Shown here: positions 10,670 to 22,107 of the stretch, in pieces | Layout: every line of letters starts with the position of its first letter | Position numbering within the stretch: the first letter of the stretch is position 1 | Translations under genes and position numbers: made by a program | DNA from: Entoloma clypeatum | Taxonomy: Eukaryota > Basidiomycota > Agaricomycetes > Agaricales > Entolomataceae | Reading direction: 5' to 3' | NCBI GenBank assembly: GCA_963565915.1 | Contig: OY751488.1 | Coordinates: 4,960,001 to 5,024,000, forward strand | DNA: 64,000 bases | Notes under the pieces: generated by a model | Told to the model about the DNA's origin: nothing | The model's database searches: none | The model's input: only the letters and a program-made list of their open reading frames with translations

Positions 10670-12918
10670 ATGCGGATCCTTACATGGAACATTGTATGTA
10701 CGGATTTTGAAGGTTCACGTTCGTCTAAGATTGTCCTTAATAGAATGGCGTGCGGACCATACCTCAGTACCATCCGTAAGTTCGGAGTTCCACCCGTCAA
10801 TTTAACTCTCTCTGAATATACAGGTAGGTGGAACACTCTCCCATGCTATAGTGACATCTTGGACAAGCTTGAGGCGGACATTATTTGCTTTCAAGGTATG
10901 TTCCAACAGATTCTCAACCGACTTCAATAACCACTATGTTAACACTCAACAAGAAATGAAGTCCTCGCGTGCCGGCCTCACAAGACCAGTAGCACTTCCA
11001 CCATCATACCACGCCTTCTTCTCCTTCCCTACCAAGAAGTCTGGATACTCCGGCGTCGCGACATACACACGCACCAGTGCCGTCGTGCCCCTCAAAGCCG
11101 AGGAAGGCCTTTGTAGCGTCATACAACCGAAGCCTCCTTTAACTCCAGCGGAACGAATTTCCCAACCAGAAGCCTACCCCCAGCGCGTCCTGGAAGAGGA
11201 AGCCGAGGACGAAGAAACGTTGGATGACGTGGATTTTAAGGACCTGGATAGCGAGGGCCGGGTCGTGGTGGTGGACCTCGGACTCTTCGTTCTCATCAAC
11301 GTCTATTGTCCGAACGATAACAACGGGTCCGAGGGGCGGGACAAGTACAAGATCGAGTTTCATCGAATTTTGGAAGCGCGGGTGAAGGGGCTGATAGAAA
11401 AGGAGAAGCGGGAGGTCATCGTCGTTGGGGATATGAACGCATGCGCCGCCGTGATAGACCATTGTGAGGGGCAGATAATGGTCGCTCGAGGAATCGCGGA
11501 AGGCTTGGAAGGGGAGGAAGGCTTCTGGGGGAAAGAGTTTCGCAGGAGGATGAGGGATTGGCTTGTCAAAGAGGGTGGGACGGGTGGCTGTATGGTGGAC
11601 ATCGTGAGGCGATTTTGGCCCGATCGGAAGGGGATGTATACGTGTAAGCGACACTCCCTTGTCATGGGCATAATTCTGTTGACTTGGTTGTACAGGTTGG
11701 AACACGAAGATCTCCGCACGGGAGACAAACTATGGAACACGGATCGACTACGTTCTGATAACGCAGGGTCTTCTTCCCTGGGTCAAGGCCGCCGATATTC
11801 AACCTCATATCAAAGGCAGCGATCATTGTCCAGTCTACCTTGACCTCCACGACGAAATCATGGATGCGGACGGTACTGTTCGGAAGCTCTGCGACGTTTT
11901 GGGTGTCAAGCAAGGCACGCCTGATAGGGAACCACCGAGACTGGCGTCAAAATTCTGGGACGAATATTCCGGGAAGCAAATGCTCCTCGAGAAGTTCTTT
12001 GGCCGTCCATCCTCTCTCGTCAAGTCACCTCCCCCACCGACAACGACTACCCGCCCTCTCTCATCGTCCGAACCGTCTGAACGTTCTTCCCCTGGCTCCA
12101 GCCACGAAGAGTTGACCATGCCCACCTGCACTCCCGCCATTGACCTCACCAGCACTGTTGCCACGCCATCATCCTCATTTTCCTCCCCATTCCCCACTCC
12201 CCCCACGTCCCAACCTGTCCCTGCCGTCTCATCAGAGCCGTCATCTTCTACTTCTGTCAAACGCAAGCTGACAACCGAAACCCTCTCTCGTGGCTCCTCT
12301 TCAAAAAAGCACAAGCGGAAAGACAAAGAGCCCGAGACCAAGCCCAAGGCCGCCGGGCAGACCAAATTATCTACCTTCTTCGCCAAACCCCAGGCTTGCC
12401 TCTCACCATCTCAATGTCAAATTTCTCCTTCTGCCCCCTCAAAGTCCGGGAAACGCAAAGTCAAATCATTGGAGACAACCACCTCCGAAGAAACTCCGGA
12501 ACCCGACGACACTCCAAACTTGGAGAGCGATTTTGACTTCACCATGTTCGATATCGAGCCAGACCCTCCTCCAATACGTCCGGGAACCACAGAAGCCAAG
12601 AAGGCTTGGTCAGCTTTGCTGGCTCCCATCCAGGCCCCCAAGTGTTTGGTACATGGGGAACTGACAAAGGAGTATACCGTGAACAAACCTGGACCGAATA
12701 AGGGGAAGAAGTTCTTCATATGTTCGCGGTGAGATATCCATTCATTCCCATTTCCAACGATGTAGTGATGAAGGATTCCGGTTTGCAGGCCTGTTGGTCC
12801 TGGGTATGATAAAGGGCGGGCGGAGAGATTGCGGGAGCACGTGGATCCACAGTGGAGATGTGATTTCTTTAAGTGGTCCAGCGAAGTAAAGAGGGGGATG
12901 AGGAAGGGAGTGACATAA
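10670..12918 (+). CDS. APN2: Class II AP endonuclease 2 (APN2)
   Basis: DNA repair enzyme of the exonuclease III family that cuts the backbone at abasic sites and trims blocked 3' ends. Six exons: 10670-10693, 10744-10775, 10828-10895, 10954-11643, 11696-12728 and 12789-12918, giving 658 residues; introns are 50, 52, 58, 52 and 60 nt. The N-terminus MRILTWNI then NGVRTIPQYHPWNT is restored only by splicing. Visible catalytic-domain motifs are EMKSSRAGL (metal-binding Glu), KKSGYSGVATY, INVYCPN, VVGDMNA, RIDYVLI and GSDHCPVYL (catalytic His about residue 315). A PCNA-interaction box QTKLSTFF lies at about residues 493-500, in a serine/proline-rich linker. A C-terminal GRF zinc finger (CLVHG, FFICSR, WRCDFFKW) follows, as expected for APN2 rather than APN1. 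Intron 2 ends at the second of two close AGs; the first would create a stop. Confidence 0.93.
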
Positions 12919-13081
12919 AGTGTGTTGTGTTCTTATGTAGTACCTCGACGTGGTTTTCTCTCTAAATCTCGCCCTATGACAGCTCGATTATTACCGCGGC
13001 TGTACTTTCTCGACCACAATGAGTTCATCTCCGGTACTGTCTGATGTTTGCCCGTGAAAAACATTGAGTCAACGAGCGGGC

Positions 13082-13087
13082 AAAAAA
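13082..13087 (-). terminator. RNA polymerase III terminator (oligo-T)
   Basis: Six A residues on the + strand, read as TTTTTT on the minus strand, begin one base after the 3' end of the tRNA gene. This is the usual Pol III stop. Confidence 0.75.
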
Positions 13088-13088
13088 C

Positions 13089-13180
13089 TGGACACACCCG
13101 GAATTGAACCGGGGACCGCCCGCATGCTTAGATCCTTACTCATGCTAAGCGGGCGTGATAACCAACTACACCATGTGCCC
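13089..13180 (-). tRNA. tRNA-Ala (anticodon AGC) with intron
   Basis: On the minus strand a full cloverleaf can be drawn. The acceptor GGGCACA pairs with TGTGTCC and contains the G3-U70 wobble pair that marks alanine tRNAs. The anticodon stem is CCCGC/GCGGG, the T arm CCCGG-TTCAATT-CCGGG, and the discriminator A. The loop reads TTAGCA then T, giving anticodon AGC, interrupted after position 37 by an 18-nt intron, the usual site in eukaryotes. An oligo-T terminator follows directly. Confidence 0.9.
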
Positions 13181-13200
13181 ATGTATACCTGTAAGTCTCT

Positions 13201-14875
13201 ATGATGAACAGTTTATGTATACACTTGCCAAAAGATCTCACCGTTGGCCGCGCCCGCCGCGACGCGTCCAGCGAACCACTAGTCAATAATATATCTAAAA
13301 CTCGACGGCACCTTTCGACACCACCGACAATTCCTCAGGTGCCTCTCACTTTCATGGCGACATTTTCAGTGATGATTAGCCAGAGGTGCTACAACATCAC
13401 AACTTGAAAGCACACCACGCCAGAGAGAGAGAGAGAGGCTGGAACCTCACCAGATCCTATTCGACCCCACTCCAAGTAAGCTTCCAGCCATTGAGGCCTT
13501 TGACAGGGAACATCCCGATGGTCTGGGCCTGAGCGAGGTTGAGATCGATAGTTTTCTAGATTCGAAGCAGTTTGATTCGTTTTGATAGTAACCATGTAAT
13601 TTGAGATAGCTACCATCTGCACGGGAACTGTGAGAAATTATCGTTGAGAAACAAAAAAACTGAGGTATGTAGACTAAGAAATAACGCACCTTGAGCAAAT
13701 TTTCACGAGGTCGTGACTTGAGACTTGTACCATTTTGGGTGAGGTTGCTCCCATGAATTTCAACTCAGTGAGACTTTCGTTAATCGGTGGGATTTTTTTG
13801 TCCAAAGCAGTGAGAAAGAAATCCCACCCCCACCGTTTTGGCAATTCCTGCACCACGAAACACATATCAGTACAGGATCTAATTTGTCTTATCTGAAGGA
13901 TGACGCACCCATGCAACATTTTCTTGGTGTGTACGACGGGATGGCATCACCCACCAAGAGGGCAACGGTCCCGAGCCAAGGAATTGGCCAAGAGTTACCT
14001 CACTCAATATCATCCAGGTGTTCAGGTTCTTCCACCACTTCTCAGCAACTCGGCCAAAAAATCATCCTAATCAACGGTCCCAGATTGTGAGCGAGGAATT
14101 TTTCTGGGTCTCCGAAAGCCTGACCAAAAAATTACGCAAGGCCTGAAGGGCTATCCAGACATTTTTTGGGGACAATTGCAGGGGTTATGACAGCGGGAGT
14201 TTTGGTGGCCTTTGGGGAGCTCTCGTGTTCGAGTGTATGCTGGCGAGGCCCCGATATCATGGTGTAGAATGGGTATATCGAGAATTTTAGGAATGAAAAA
14301 AAATGCCGCCTGTCAGTGGGAAGACGAAGTTACACTTGAGTCACCCACCAGCTCGATGGAGATTCGCCAACAACCCGCCCGACACTGGACTTGGCATCAG
14401 TGGCCAGTGGATGTTTCATATCTGAACCGGCGAAACCAAGGCGAAATTCCCTTTCATAATGATTGTGAGCGAACTGAAGTTTTTGAACTGTCGTGCCTGG
14501 ACAGATTGCTTATCAAGCAAGCCCCCGCCCAGCGGAAGGCGCGGCCCTCGTCATGCATCATCTTCAACGCAGAAATAATGTTTCGCCACCGCCAAACGAT
14601 GAGACTCCACACCGTATCTTTCGTACGCATGAGAACGAGTCTGTGAGGCATGTTGTCCACGCGGTTTGCTCGACGCGGTTGCGTCAAGCCTAAGTTTCAC
14701 TGCTCCCTTCAGCGACCGGACGTGCCTGGGGCGCAGCGCTCAGGGTTGGCCCCACACGACATTTTCGGAATCAAAAAGTTTTGAAAGGAGCCGCGAATCT
14801 ACTCTCATAAACTAGAATTAGTAGGGCTACTGCCCCGGTGGACTCAGTCACACTCGCGATCCCCGGGCGCGCTCC
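13201..14875. other. Intergenic; left part shares sequence with 17.1-17.2 kb
   Basis: No gene is recognised. ORFs such as 13884-14090 and 14212-14646 lack motifs. The stretch about 13960-14030 (agccaaggaatt, then ccaagagttacc and caatatc) matches about 17145-17210, which lies just upstream of the second secreted-protein gene. The left copy of that duplication therefore carries about 850 extra bases (roughly 14030-14875) that the right copy lacks, either an insertion here or a deletion there. Confidence 0.5.
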
Positions 14876-14940
14876 ATGGCCTTTTCCCATTGACAATAAC
14901 ATCTTGCCATGCACCGGCCGCCGTTGGAATCGTGCTTGGT

Positions 14941-14948
14941 GTATAAGA
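14941..14948 (+). promoter_or_regulatory. TATA box of secreted-protein gene 1
   Basis: gtataaga, about 120 bases before the ATG, conserved in position and context with the second copy at 17278-17285. Confidence 0.5.
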
Positions 14949-15063
14949 AGGGTGCACGGCACTGTGGATGTCCGTCATCTCTAGTGTGAAAACAGTCGCA
15001 CCAGTCATCGCTGCTACCAAGTTACTCACTACCCTCCGCTCGAACCGACCAAGCCATTTCGCA

Positions 15064-15380
15064 ATGCATTCCGGACGCATCCTGATTCTCTCCACTATCC
15101 TCTTCGGTGTTGGCAGGGGCCGTACAATGTGCGCTTCAGAAGGTGCTTCATGTGGGGTCAAGATTGAATCTTTGGCCTGTTGTGGCAAGAACGGCCATAA
15201 TGGGTATTGTGACCAGAACCCTCCGACCAATTTGAGAAAAGAAGGGGTGAGTCCTCCTGTTGAAAATCTTGCTCACGACTCACTGTTGAATCACAGAAGT
15301 GCAAGCTCTGTCCCGGGCTAGCGATCCACGGTTGCTTTTCCACAGGTCATCCTAAAGTTGAGGAGGGGAAATATTTATAA
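15064..15380 (+). CDS. Small secreted cysteine-rich protein, copy 1
   Basis: Predicted 88-residue protein from exons 15064-15246 and 15297-15380, with a 50-nt intron (donor GTGAGT, acceptor TCACAG). The N-terminus MHSGRILILSTILFGVG looks like a signal peptide core. Exon 1 has C-x6-C-x8-CC-x8-C. Exon 2 adds KCKLCP and HGC, for eight cysteines in all. The same cysteine spacing in the second copy, despite many other differences, supports a real folded protein held by disulfides. The start at this ATG, rather than one 96 bases upstream, is chosen because it begins the signal peptide and matches copy 2. Function unknown: effector, hydrophobin-unlike surface protein or antimicrobial peptide are all possible. 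The cleavage site is less clear than in copy 2. Confidence 0.7.
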
Positions 15381-15740
15381 TTCCGAGTCTCCGGTTTCCT
15401 CCGCATCTCAGATGTATCTTGTATAATTTTTCGTAACGTGTCAAACGTTCGGCTCCACTTATGCGTAGCGTAGTGCTGGAATCGCTCTTTTGTTGACCTT
15501 CACAATTCCCCCGGGCTCGAATTCCCCGATACTCACTACTTGCTCGCCGTCGGCCGTATTCGAGCACGTTATTGAGGAAAAAAAATAGAGGTTATGATAT
15601 GACGAGACCAAGATGAGACGGTCGCCGTCAGCATGTACGCCGAATCTGCATTTGCCGTTAAATCCGATGTTCGACGAACATCCGAGCATGCATCCACCCC
15701 ACCCAACAACCCTCCCAGTCATGCACCCCGGTGCATGGGC

Positions 15741-17040
15741 ACTGTGGACAGTGATTCTCTTGGAGACTCACGTCATGCGGTGCGAGCTCTGGGGCGAATT
15801 CGACGGAACTCGCCCTTCGTAAAACCAAGAGAGACTACAGAGCGCCCAAGCGGGTCGTATCCATCAGATGACAGACGTGGGGGGAGTGAGGCATTGAGGA
15901 GCTCGCCGTTTACATCACCAAGTGGGCAGAGCCCATTTGCCATTTGTACACTAGATGGAGACTACGAGTACGAGGTTCGACGGATCTCGCCCTTCGCATA
16001 GCCGAGAGAGAGTGAGAGCATTGAAAGGCGAGTTGCGGTGTAGTAGTGAATGGCGAAAGGCGGCGCGTAGTCATCAGCGGGGGGGACTGCATGGGGTACG
16101 TCGGGGAAAGGTTGGGCGTAGCCATGGAACGGCGGGGCGGCCGGACTCGGAAATGGTGGGTGACGGGCTGGATAGCCGAGTGGGAGGGGTCGCACAGATG
16201 CAGGAGTAGACTCCACATGTGGACTGGGGTCAGTCGCATCGAAAGTTGGCGTGGAGTGACAGGCGCTGTGGCACCTGATATGGTATTGACGACAAACTGC
16301 TGGGAGAGGTGAATGTGAATGTGAAACGAGGCGAAAAAATGGGACATAAATACTTCGTAAACGGGATAAGGGCTGCAGCGCGGGAACGGGGTATCAAACT
16401 ACACCATACTCATCTGCGAAACAGCGTCGTATATTATATTAGTACCGATGAACGGCGTAGGCCAAGGCGAGAGGAACGAGCTGGAGAGCCACGACGCCGA
16501 CGCCTTGTGCTGTAGCCTCCCAGTGGTGACCAGGAGCACTCTAAGGCTTTAGACGGAAAAGGCATGTCGAACGATGTGGGTCATGAAGAGGGCAATGTCG
16601 CGGGTACGCGAGATGAGACATGGTAGTGGGAGCTGGAAGTTGTCCATATGTCCGACAACCGCGCAGCTTAATTCAATTCGCCAATCACGCGTCACACGGT
16701 TGTCACGCTTTCTCGAGTTCTCAAGATCTCACGAATTCGGCACGCAGGATTGCCAAAAATGACACAAAGAAGACAATTTGCCAAAAATGGCACCGAAATG
16801 ATGAAAATCGGTCATTTTTGGGGCGACGTCACGCCTCGCAAAATTTCGGTACAGTACATTAGGAAGGAGGGGGGTTGGGGGGTCCTCAGCCCGAAAAAAA
16901 GAAAGTTCAACCCCGCCTCTTTCCAACGCCGATGAGCGGTCCAACTTGGTTGAAGCTTCTTTGATTCCCATACGGAGCCTGGAAGGCTTGAAAAAAACCC
17001 AAGGTCTGATCGATTGATCAGGTGTTTCATACTTTGAAAT
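15741..17040. other. Spacer between secreted-protein copies, no gene recognised
   Basis: Several proline/serine-rich minus-strand ORFs (15910-16347, 15962-16216) overlap in different frames and show no known domain. A minus ORF at 15459-15722 with a cysteine-rich start lies partly in the duplicated part, but its counterpart near 17.9 kb does not keep the frame. Poly-G-rich and A-rich stretches occur near 16867-16910. Confidence 0.3.
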
Positions 17041-17277
17041 GGTCCGTGCTGCCACTCTATCTTGTCCCGTTTTATTTGTTGCTGAACACGGTCTACTGGC
17101 TCACGGGCACAGCAACCGTACGGCGATGTACGGTGCCTACTGCCCAGCCAAGGAATCGACGATGGTTTTGCCAAGAGTTACCCAACTGAATATCTCACGA
17201 TCGGACGCCTACAACGCGTTTTCCATTGACATTACTAACATCTTGCCACCCACCGGCCATCCTTGGAATCGTGATTC

Positions 17278-17285
17278 GTATAAGA
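17278..17285 (+). promoter_or_regulatory. TATA box of secreted-protein gene 2
   Basis: gtataaga, 78 bases before the ATG. The untranslated leader is about 40 bases shorter than in copy 1. Confidence 0.5.
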
Positions 17286-17362
17286 ATGAATGGCACCTCT
17301 CTACGTGCTAAACAATTATCCCAATCATCACCCACCACTCGAACCAACCAAGTTATTTCGCG

Positions 17363-17640
17363 ATGCATTCCGGACGCACCTTGATCCTCTCCATTATCCT
17401 CTTCGGTGTGGGTTCTCTGGCATCAGCGCCCGCCTGCGTTGCAGTAAACAAACCATGTGTACAAGTGGGGAACACCCCCCCTTGTTGTGGCGATAAAGAC
17501 CACGCTGGGTACTGTCCCAATGGAGTACTGAGTCCTCCTGTTGAAGATCTTACGCACCACTCACTGTTGAACCATAGTTCTGCAAGCTTTGTCCTCAGAA
17601 AAAGGGCCATGGGTGCACGGTTCCCCACGCCGGGTTGTAA
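17363..17640 (+). CDS. Small secreted cysteine-rich protein, copy 2
   Basis: Predicted 74-residue protein from exons 17363-17524 and 17578-17640, with a 53-nt intron (donor GTACTG, acceptor CCATAG). The signal peptide is MHSGRTLILSIILFGVGSLASA, with a good AxA cleavage context, trimmed here to its recognisable core. The mature part shows C-x6-C-x8-CC-x8-C, then FCKLCP and HGC after splicing, the same eight-cysteine plan as copy 1. Reading through the intron gives a longer, less cysteine-rich product, so splicing is the better model. The weak donor, compared with GTGAGT in copy 1, might allow intron retention. Function unknown. Confidence 0.72.
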
Positions 17641-18406
17641 AAGTTGAGGAGGGAACATATTTATTATTCCGAGTCTTCGGTTTCCTCTGCAACTCGGAGG
17701 GCATGCAGGGAGCGGGGTACTGTCTGTGTATGTATAGCTACTGAGTTTGTAACGTGTTAAACGCCCTTCCTGCGGGAATTGGACTGCTGCTATGCCCTTG
17801 GTGCTCGAATAATCCTTTCATTGCCTTCATACTTCCCCCGTGCGTATTCGCGTCGTCAGCATGTGTCGAATCCGTGAAAACGGATGTTTGACGAACACCA
17901 CATCCACACCATATACAACTGTCTCCCCGGCAAGTGTCCCGGAAAGGCGGTAAGAACTCGGGGGAAAGTTTGAATGATGACGAGGAATGGTACGGTTGCA
18001 ATGGTGGGGTCCAGGGGCGGCCGACTCAGGTGGTGGGGTACTCAATGTTGGACGAGCTGGCCGGCAGCGAGTGACTTGGTGTTCGTATGGTCAGTTTCGC
18101 TGGGAGGGGTGTTGATGCGGGAGAAAAATGGATGTGCGAAATGCCCCCGGTGCAGCTTCCTCCGACCGAATCCGACGCGGCAACATAGCAACAAGAACGG
18201 GTCAAGCATACGGACGGAACGCTATGCCCGACAGACCCCTCCGCCAAGTTTTTATTGTCAAGTCGACGCAAAACAGCACTAGTTCACGTTGAGGTTGAAC
18301 AAAACATCGAGTTGTTCAGAACAAGGAATAATACACGAAAGAACCGAGCGCAAAAGGTTACCAACGAGATAAGCTGTATGTGTCCATTAAATGATACTCT
18401 CCTCAA

Positions 18407-20681
18407 CTACGAAGGCCGCGACTGCTTCCTAGCCGTTCCAATCGTCGTGTTATTGACCTACAACACGAGATGAGCGCCATGTTGAAGAGTCGCGACAGGT
18501 AAACATCATACCTTTGTGGCAAACCTCAGAGATGTCAATGACTCATTCAGGTGGGCGGCGAGCGGCGATAGGTTCAAGAACATCTATGCGAACAATGTAG
18601 TCAGGGAGAAACCAGTGAGGTAGAAACACCCACCAGTGTCTTCGAGTTTCCACTCAACGAATTTTGCAACAAGTACGTCAACTACAGGGGTGGATTCGTA
18701 AACCATTGATTGAGCATCTCGGAGGAGAAAAAAAAAGACCATACCTTTGAGTTCCTATACGGAATATGCTTCCCCTCCGCACCCGCACCACCCGCCCCCC
18801 TCTCCCCAAGCGCCGCAATCACATCCCCCAACGCACTCAGACTCTTGTTGATACTCTGCGTCTCTTTCAAACGCTCCTTATCCGCCCCATTGGCAAAGCT
18901 CACATTGAGCCGCTCGCTCCCCGCCAGATCCACCAGATTCAGGATCCCCTCGCACTTCTCCCCACTGACGTTCGTGCCCCGTATCCGGAGTGTGAACACT
19001 GAGTGGCTGCGGGAGCTGCGCTCGTTCACCATCGTCGCGGCCACGGTCCGCCGCTTCTGGGCGACGGCGAGGAGCTCCCGGACCTGGGAGGCGGAGTGCA
19101 GTGGGACAATGTTGATGTCAGTCACGCGGGTGGCGCCTGTCTTCAGGTCGTGCTTGATCTCGTGTTTCTTCTTGTCAAAGTCGTGGGCGCCTAGGAGGTC
19201 GTTTATGGTTTCGTTGTACTGAAATGAAAAAAAAAAAGAAAAACAGGTCAATAAAGATGACTTGAGACGGAAGCTAGAAGCCCCACGATTTCGAGAAATT
19301 GCCCCTCCATGGTGTACTCCCACCCTTTGCTCTTCATCTGCCCGGTAACGCGGAACACCTGCTCGACCGCCCGAGGAATCATCCCCGCCGTCTCTATCGT
19401 CGAACCCCCCTCCATCGTAAACGACTTACCAGACCCCGTCTGGCCATAAGCAAAAATGCACACATTGTACCCATCCGTACAGCTCTGCGCCAACATCGAG
19501 ATCTCCTCAAACACCTCCCCCTGCGTCGCCCTCGGCTCAAACACATGGTCAAACGCAAAGTTATACACCTCCTTCCTCTCCTGCCCCATCGCACTCTCGC
19601 TCGACGACTCCACCACGATCTCTTTATGGTCCCCCTGATCCGGAAACATCATCTTCGCCTCCTCCTCCGCATCAGACGGCAACACCGGCCGCACCCTTGC
19701 AAACACGCGTATGTTCCCCTTGAGCTCCTGCACCATGTTATGCAACTTCCGCCTCACGAACTCGCCCTCCCTCACCTCAACCTTCATTTCCTCCACCGCG
19801 CGCTCCGCCTCCGCCAGCCTCCCCCTCAGATCCTCCAGCATCCGCGCATACACCTCCACCTGCGTCTGCAGCGCACCCCTCTGCGTCGCGAGCGCCAAGT
19901 GTTCCGTCGACTGCCGCGCCTGCGCCGACCGGAGCTCCGCCGCACGTTCCCGCTCCCGCTCAAGATCGTCCCTCGCAAGGCGCAGATCCTCATTCAGCCG
20001 GCGCACCTCCCGCTCGCGCTGCTTCGCCTCGATCTCGAGGTCCGTCACCTCGTGCGCGTGTTTCCGCTTCAACGCCTCGATCTCGTCGGATGCGTGCACG
20101 AGCTCGCGGCGCTGGTTCATCTCGTGGGTGCGTGCTGCCGCGAGCTCGTGCGAGAGGGCGAGCTGGTTTGCGTGCAGCTCGGCGACTTTGGCACGCTCGG
20201 CGTCCATGTCCTGCGCGAGGCGGGCGGTGTCGGCCATGCGTGCTGATTCGATGGAGGAGAGCTTGCTTTCTAGTTTTGAGAATCGTTTGTCATCGGAGGC
20301 GGAGGTGGTGGTGGAGGAGGAAGGTAGGGGCGGACGGGAGGAGGAGACGGAGCGGACGGTCGTTCTCGGGGGTGGTCCGCGCATTATGGTGGTTGGACGG
20401 CTGGGAGGGGGGGCGCTGGTGCCTCTTGTGGTGGCTGAGCGTGTCAAGGGGGGCGCCCGTGGTTTTGTGAGTGGTTTGGGGAGGGTTGGGCCGGGTTTTG
20501 CGAGATTGGTCGCGGTGCGGGAGGGTTGGAGGGGTCGATTTGGACGGTTGGCGCCGACTGCGGCGATGGCGGGGAGTTTTCGTGGTTGGTCGAGGGCTTC
20601 ATCGTCGTCTTCCTCGGCTTTGCGCTTTAGTGTGACTTCTGGTGGTGGTGAAGAATGCAAACGAGGTAGCCGAGATGCCAT
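18407..20681 (-). CDS. Kinesin-14 (C-terminal motor, Kar3/KlpA type)
   Basis: Minus-end-directed microtubule motor acting in the spindle. Five exons: 19287-20681, 18745-19218, 18634-18681, 18512-18583 and 18407-18457, all phase-0 junctions with introns of 68, 63, 50 and 54 nt, giving 679 residues. The N-terminal third is basic and proline-rich (tail), residues about 130-318 are a long coiled coil, and the neck LKGNIRVFARVRP at about 320 precedes the motor, the kinesin-14 arrangement. Motor motifs are GQTGSGKS (P-loop, about 413-420), NERSSRSHS (switch I), DLAGSER (switch II), SINKSLSALGDVI, and HIPYRNSK joined by splicing to LTYLLQNSLSGNSKT. The last two exons encode LNLSPLAAHLNESLTSLRFATK and a short tail. 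It could be either of two fungal kinesin-14 subtypes. Confidence 0.92.
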
Positions 20682-21027
20682 TTCCGCTAGAAGTTCTAAC
20701 TGGATTATGATACCTTTGTATTTGACGTTATTTCATACCTTTATTCACGTTGCAATGCCCCTTCCTGAACTATTGGAACTTGGGCCACTCCTCCTTATGG
20801 CGGAACGATGGTGGTGGTTGGCGGGGAAAGAGGGACGGGTGACATGGACAAAATCCAACCGCGTTTGTCACGTGATGCATTTGATGCCCAACGCGTACTG
20901 CCTCATGTCGACTACTTAATGTTTTCTGAGATATCGCGCCGTGTCAGGACAACTGGGTCAAAGTATCTTATTCACGTAAACAACAAAAACAAAGAGTCCA
21001 TATCCAGCTTGTATCATAACCCCACCG
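20682..21027. other. Intergenic between kinesin and P450 relic
   Basis: Contains the kinesin promoter on the minus strand. No gene or repeat was seen. Confidence 0.4.
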
Positions 21028-22107
21028 TTAACAATCCTGTTGAACTGCCCGCTTGCGGAACAACACTTCCCCTGTCAGATTCGGTATGCATGACGCAACG
21101 ACGTACTTGTTCAGTGGATGTGGTCCGTCCAGTTTCACATCGTAATTCATCACAATGTGCGCCAACATGAACTTGAGTTGCGTCGCCGCAAAGAACCTTC
21201 CTGGGCAGGCATGTCTGCCATATAAGTCCACCTGCGTGGAAGTCATGTCTACCTTGCGCCCTGTGTTCTCTTTCTTCGTCATGTCGACGAAGCGGAAGGG
21301 CTGGAAAGAGTGAGGGTCAGGGAAGCTGTCTAGTCTGGAGGGCGTATCCAGCGACGGAGACGTGGGTCCCTTTTGTTACATGTGCGTTATGACGGTAAGT
21401 CGAGATCTCCACATACAGAAAACATCGCACCGTCTTCACGAGCAGGGATCAGCTCGTTGAAGGCAAGCAAGGTTTCTGCGTAGAGCGAAGGAAAGAGCAG
21501 GTCCAAATTCCTCGTTAACTGGTTTCGAACGAGGGGTGATTGGTACTGGTTATGGCCGATGCTTGACCCCAGGGTGAAAACAGCTTGGAGCGACTATCTG
21601 GCGCAACATTGTCCAGACGGCCGTTGGGCCCGAGCATAGTTTGAATACGCACCTCATCAACTGCTTCCACTTGAGATAGTTTGTCCTCTGGAGCCTTTCT
21701 CACTTGTTCCACAAATTCCAATCCGCGTACCACGACCATCCATTGGTCATAGAACCGAACCCGGAAGATTGGAAACTTTGATTGAGACAAGCCATCTCGA
21801 TGTGACTCGTCATGATACAGGTGGGACTTACCCTTTCGCACCCTCGCTGAGCCACGGTCTGGGCATTGAGCACGAAATCGAAAGCCTCTATAAAAGAAAG
21901 TATCGGTGATGTTGACCCCACAGCAGGAATGTGCCCCAGCTACATAATGCGTTAAGAATGTGTTTTGGGTGGTGGGTGACTCAGGGTACTTACACGACGC
22001 CCCGACCATTGGTAATAGGTGATGAAGACGACGACGGTGGAACAGATGACCCAGATTGGAGCATATTCTTGAGAAGTGAGGTTCGAGGCGTTGAGGAACG
22101 CGAGCAT
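21028..22107 (-). pseudogene. Cytochrome P450 pseudogene with central deletion
   Basis: Remnant of a membrane-bound fungal P450. The N-terminal exon (from 22107) has a membrane segment (WVICSTVVVFI). After an intron at about 21943-21998 comes the family block HIPAVGSTSPILSFIEAF, then FYDQWMVVV and VRKAPEDKLS. The next recognisable piece, LTRNLDLLFPSLYAETLLAF (about 21430-21520), ends near residue 200. It is followed within about 100 bases by GTHVSV...FQPFRFVDM and the haem-ligand region GRHACPGRFFAATQLK. Roughly 200 residues are missing, including the I-helix oxygen-binding motif and ExxR. The haem loop also lacks the usual FGxG beginning (it reads LYGRHACPG). A frame disruption near 21760-21860 adds to the decay, so it cannot encode an active enzyme. 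Confidence 0.8.

Larger units (their letters stand above)
14880..15740 (+). repeat. Direct segmental duplication, copy 1
   Basis: Aligns by eye with about 17225-17960. Shared blocks are the promoter (aacatcttgcca, ccgttggaatcgtg, gtataaga), the whole secreted-protein gene with its intron, the 3' flank (aaagttgaggaggg, atattta, attccgagtc) and a downstream block around 15640-15690 (gccgaatc, gatgtt, gacgaaca). Both copies are in the same orientation about 2.3 kb apart. Confidence 0.75.
17225..17960 (+). repeat. Direct segmental duplication, copy 2
   Basis: Second copy of the block described at 14880-15740. The homologous upstream part extends left to about 17140 (matching 13960-14030), so the original duplicated unit was larger than the gene. 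Confidence 0.75.

Noticed and set aside
15459..16347. Minus-strand ORFs between the secreted-protein copies as a gene
   Set aside because: Proline-rich frames overlap in several phases with no splice model, and the duplicated counterpart does not keep the frame.
19711..20919. 402-codon + strand ORF opposite the kinesin
   Set aside because: Shadow of the GC-rich coiled-coil coding region on the other strand; the minus strand has all kinesin motifs.
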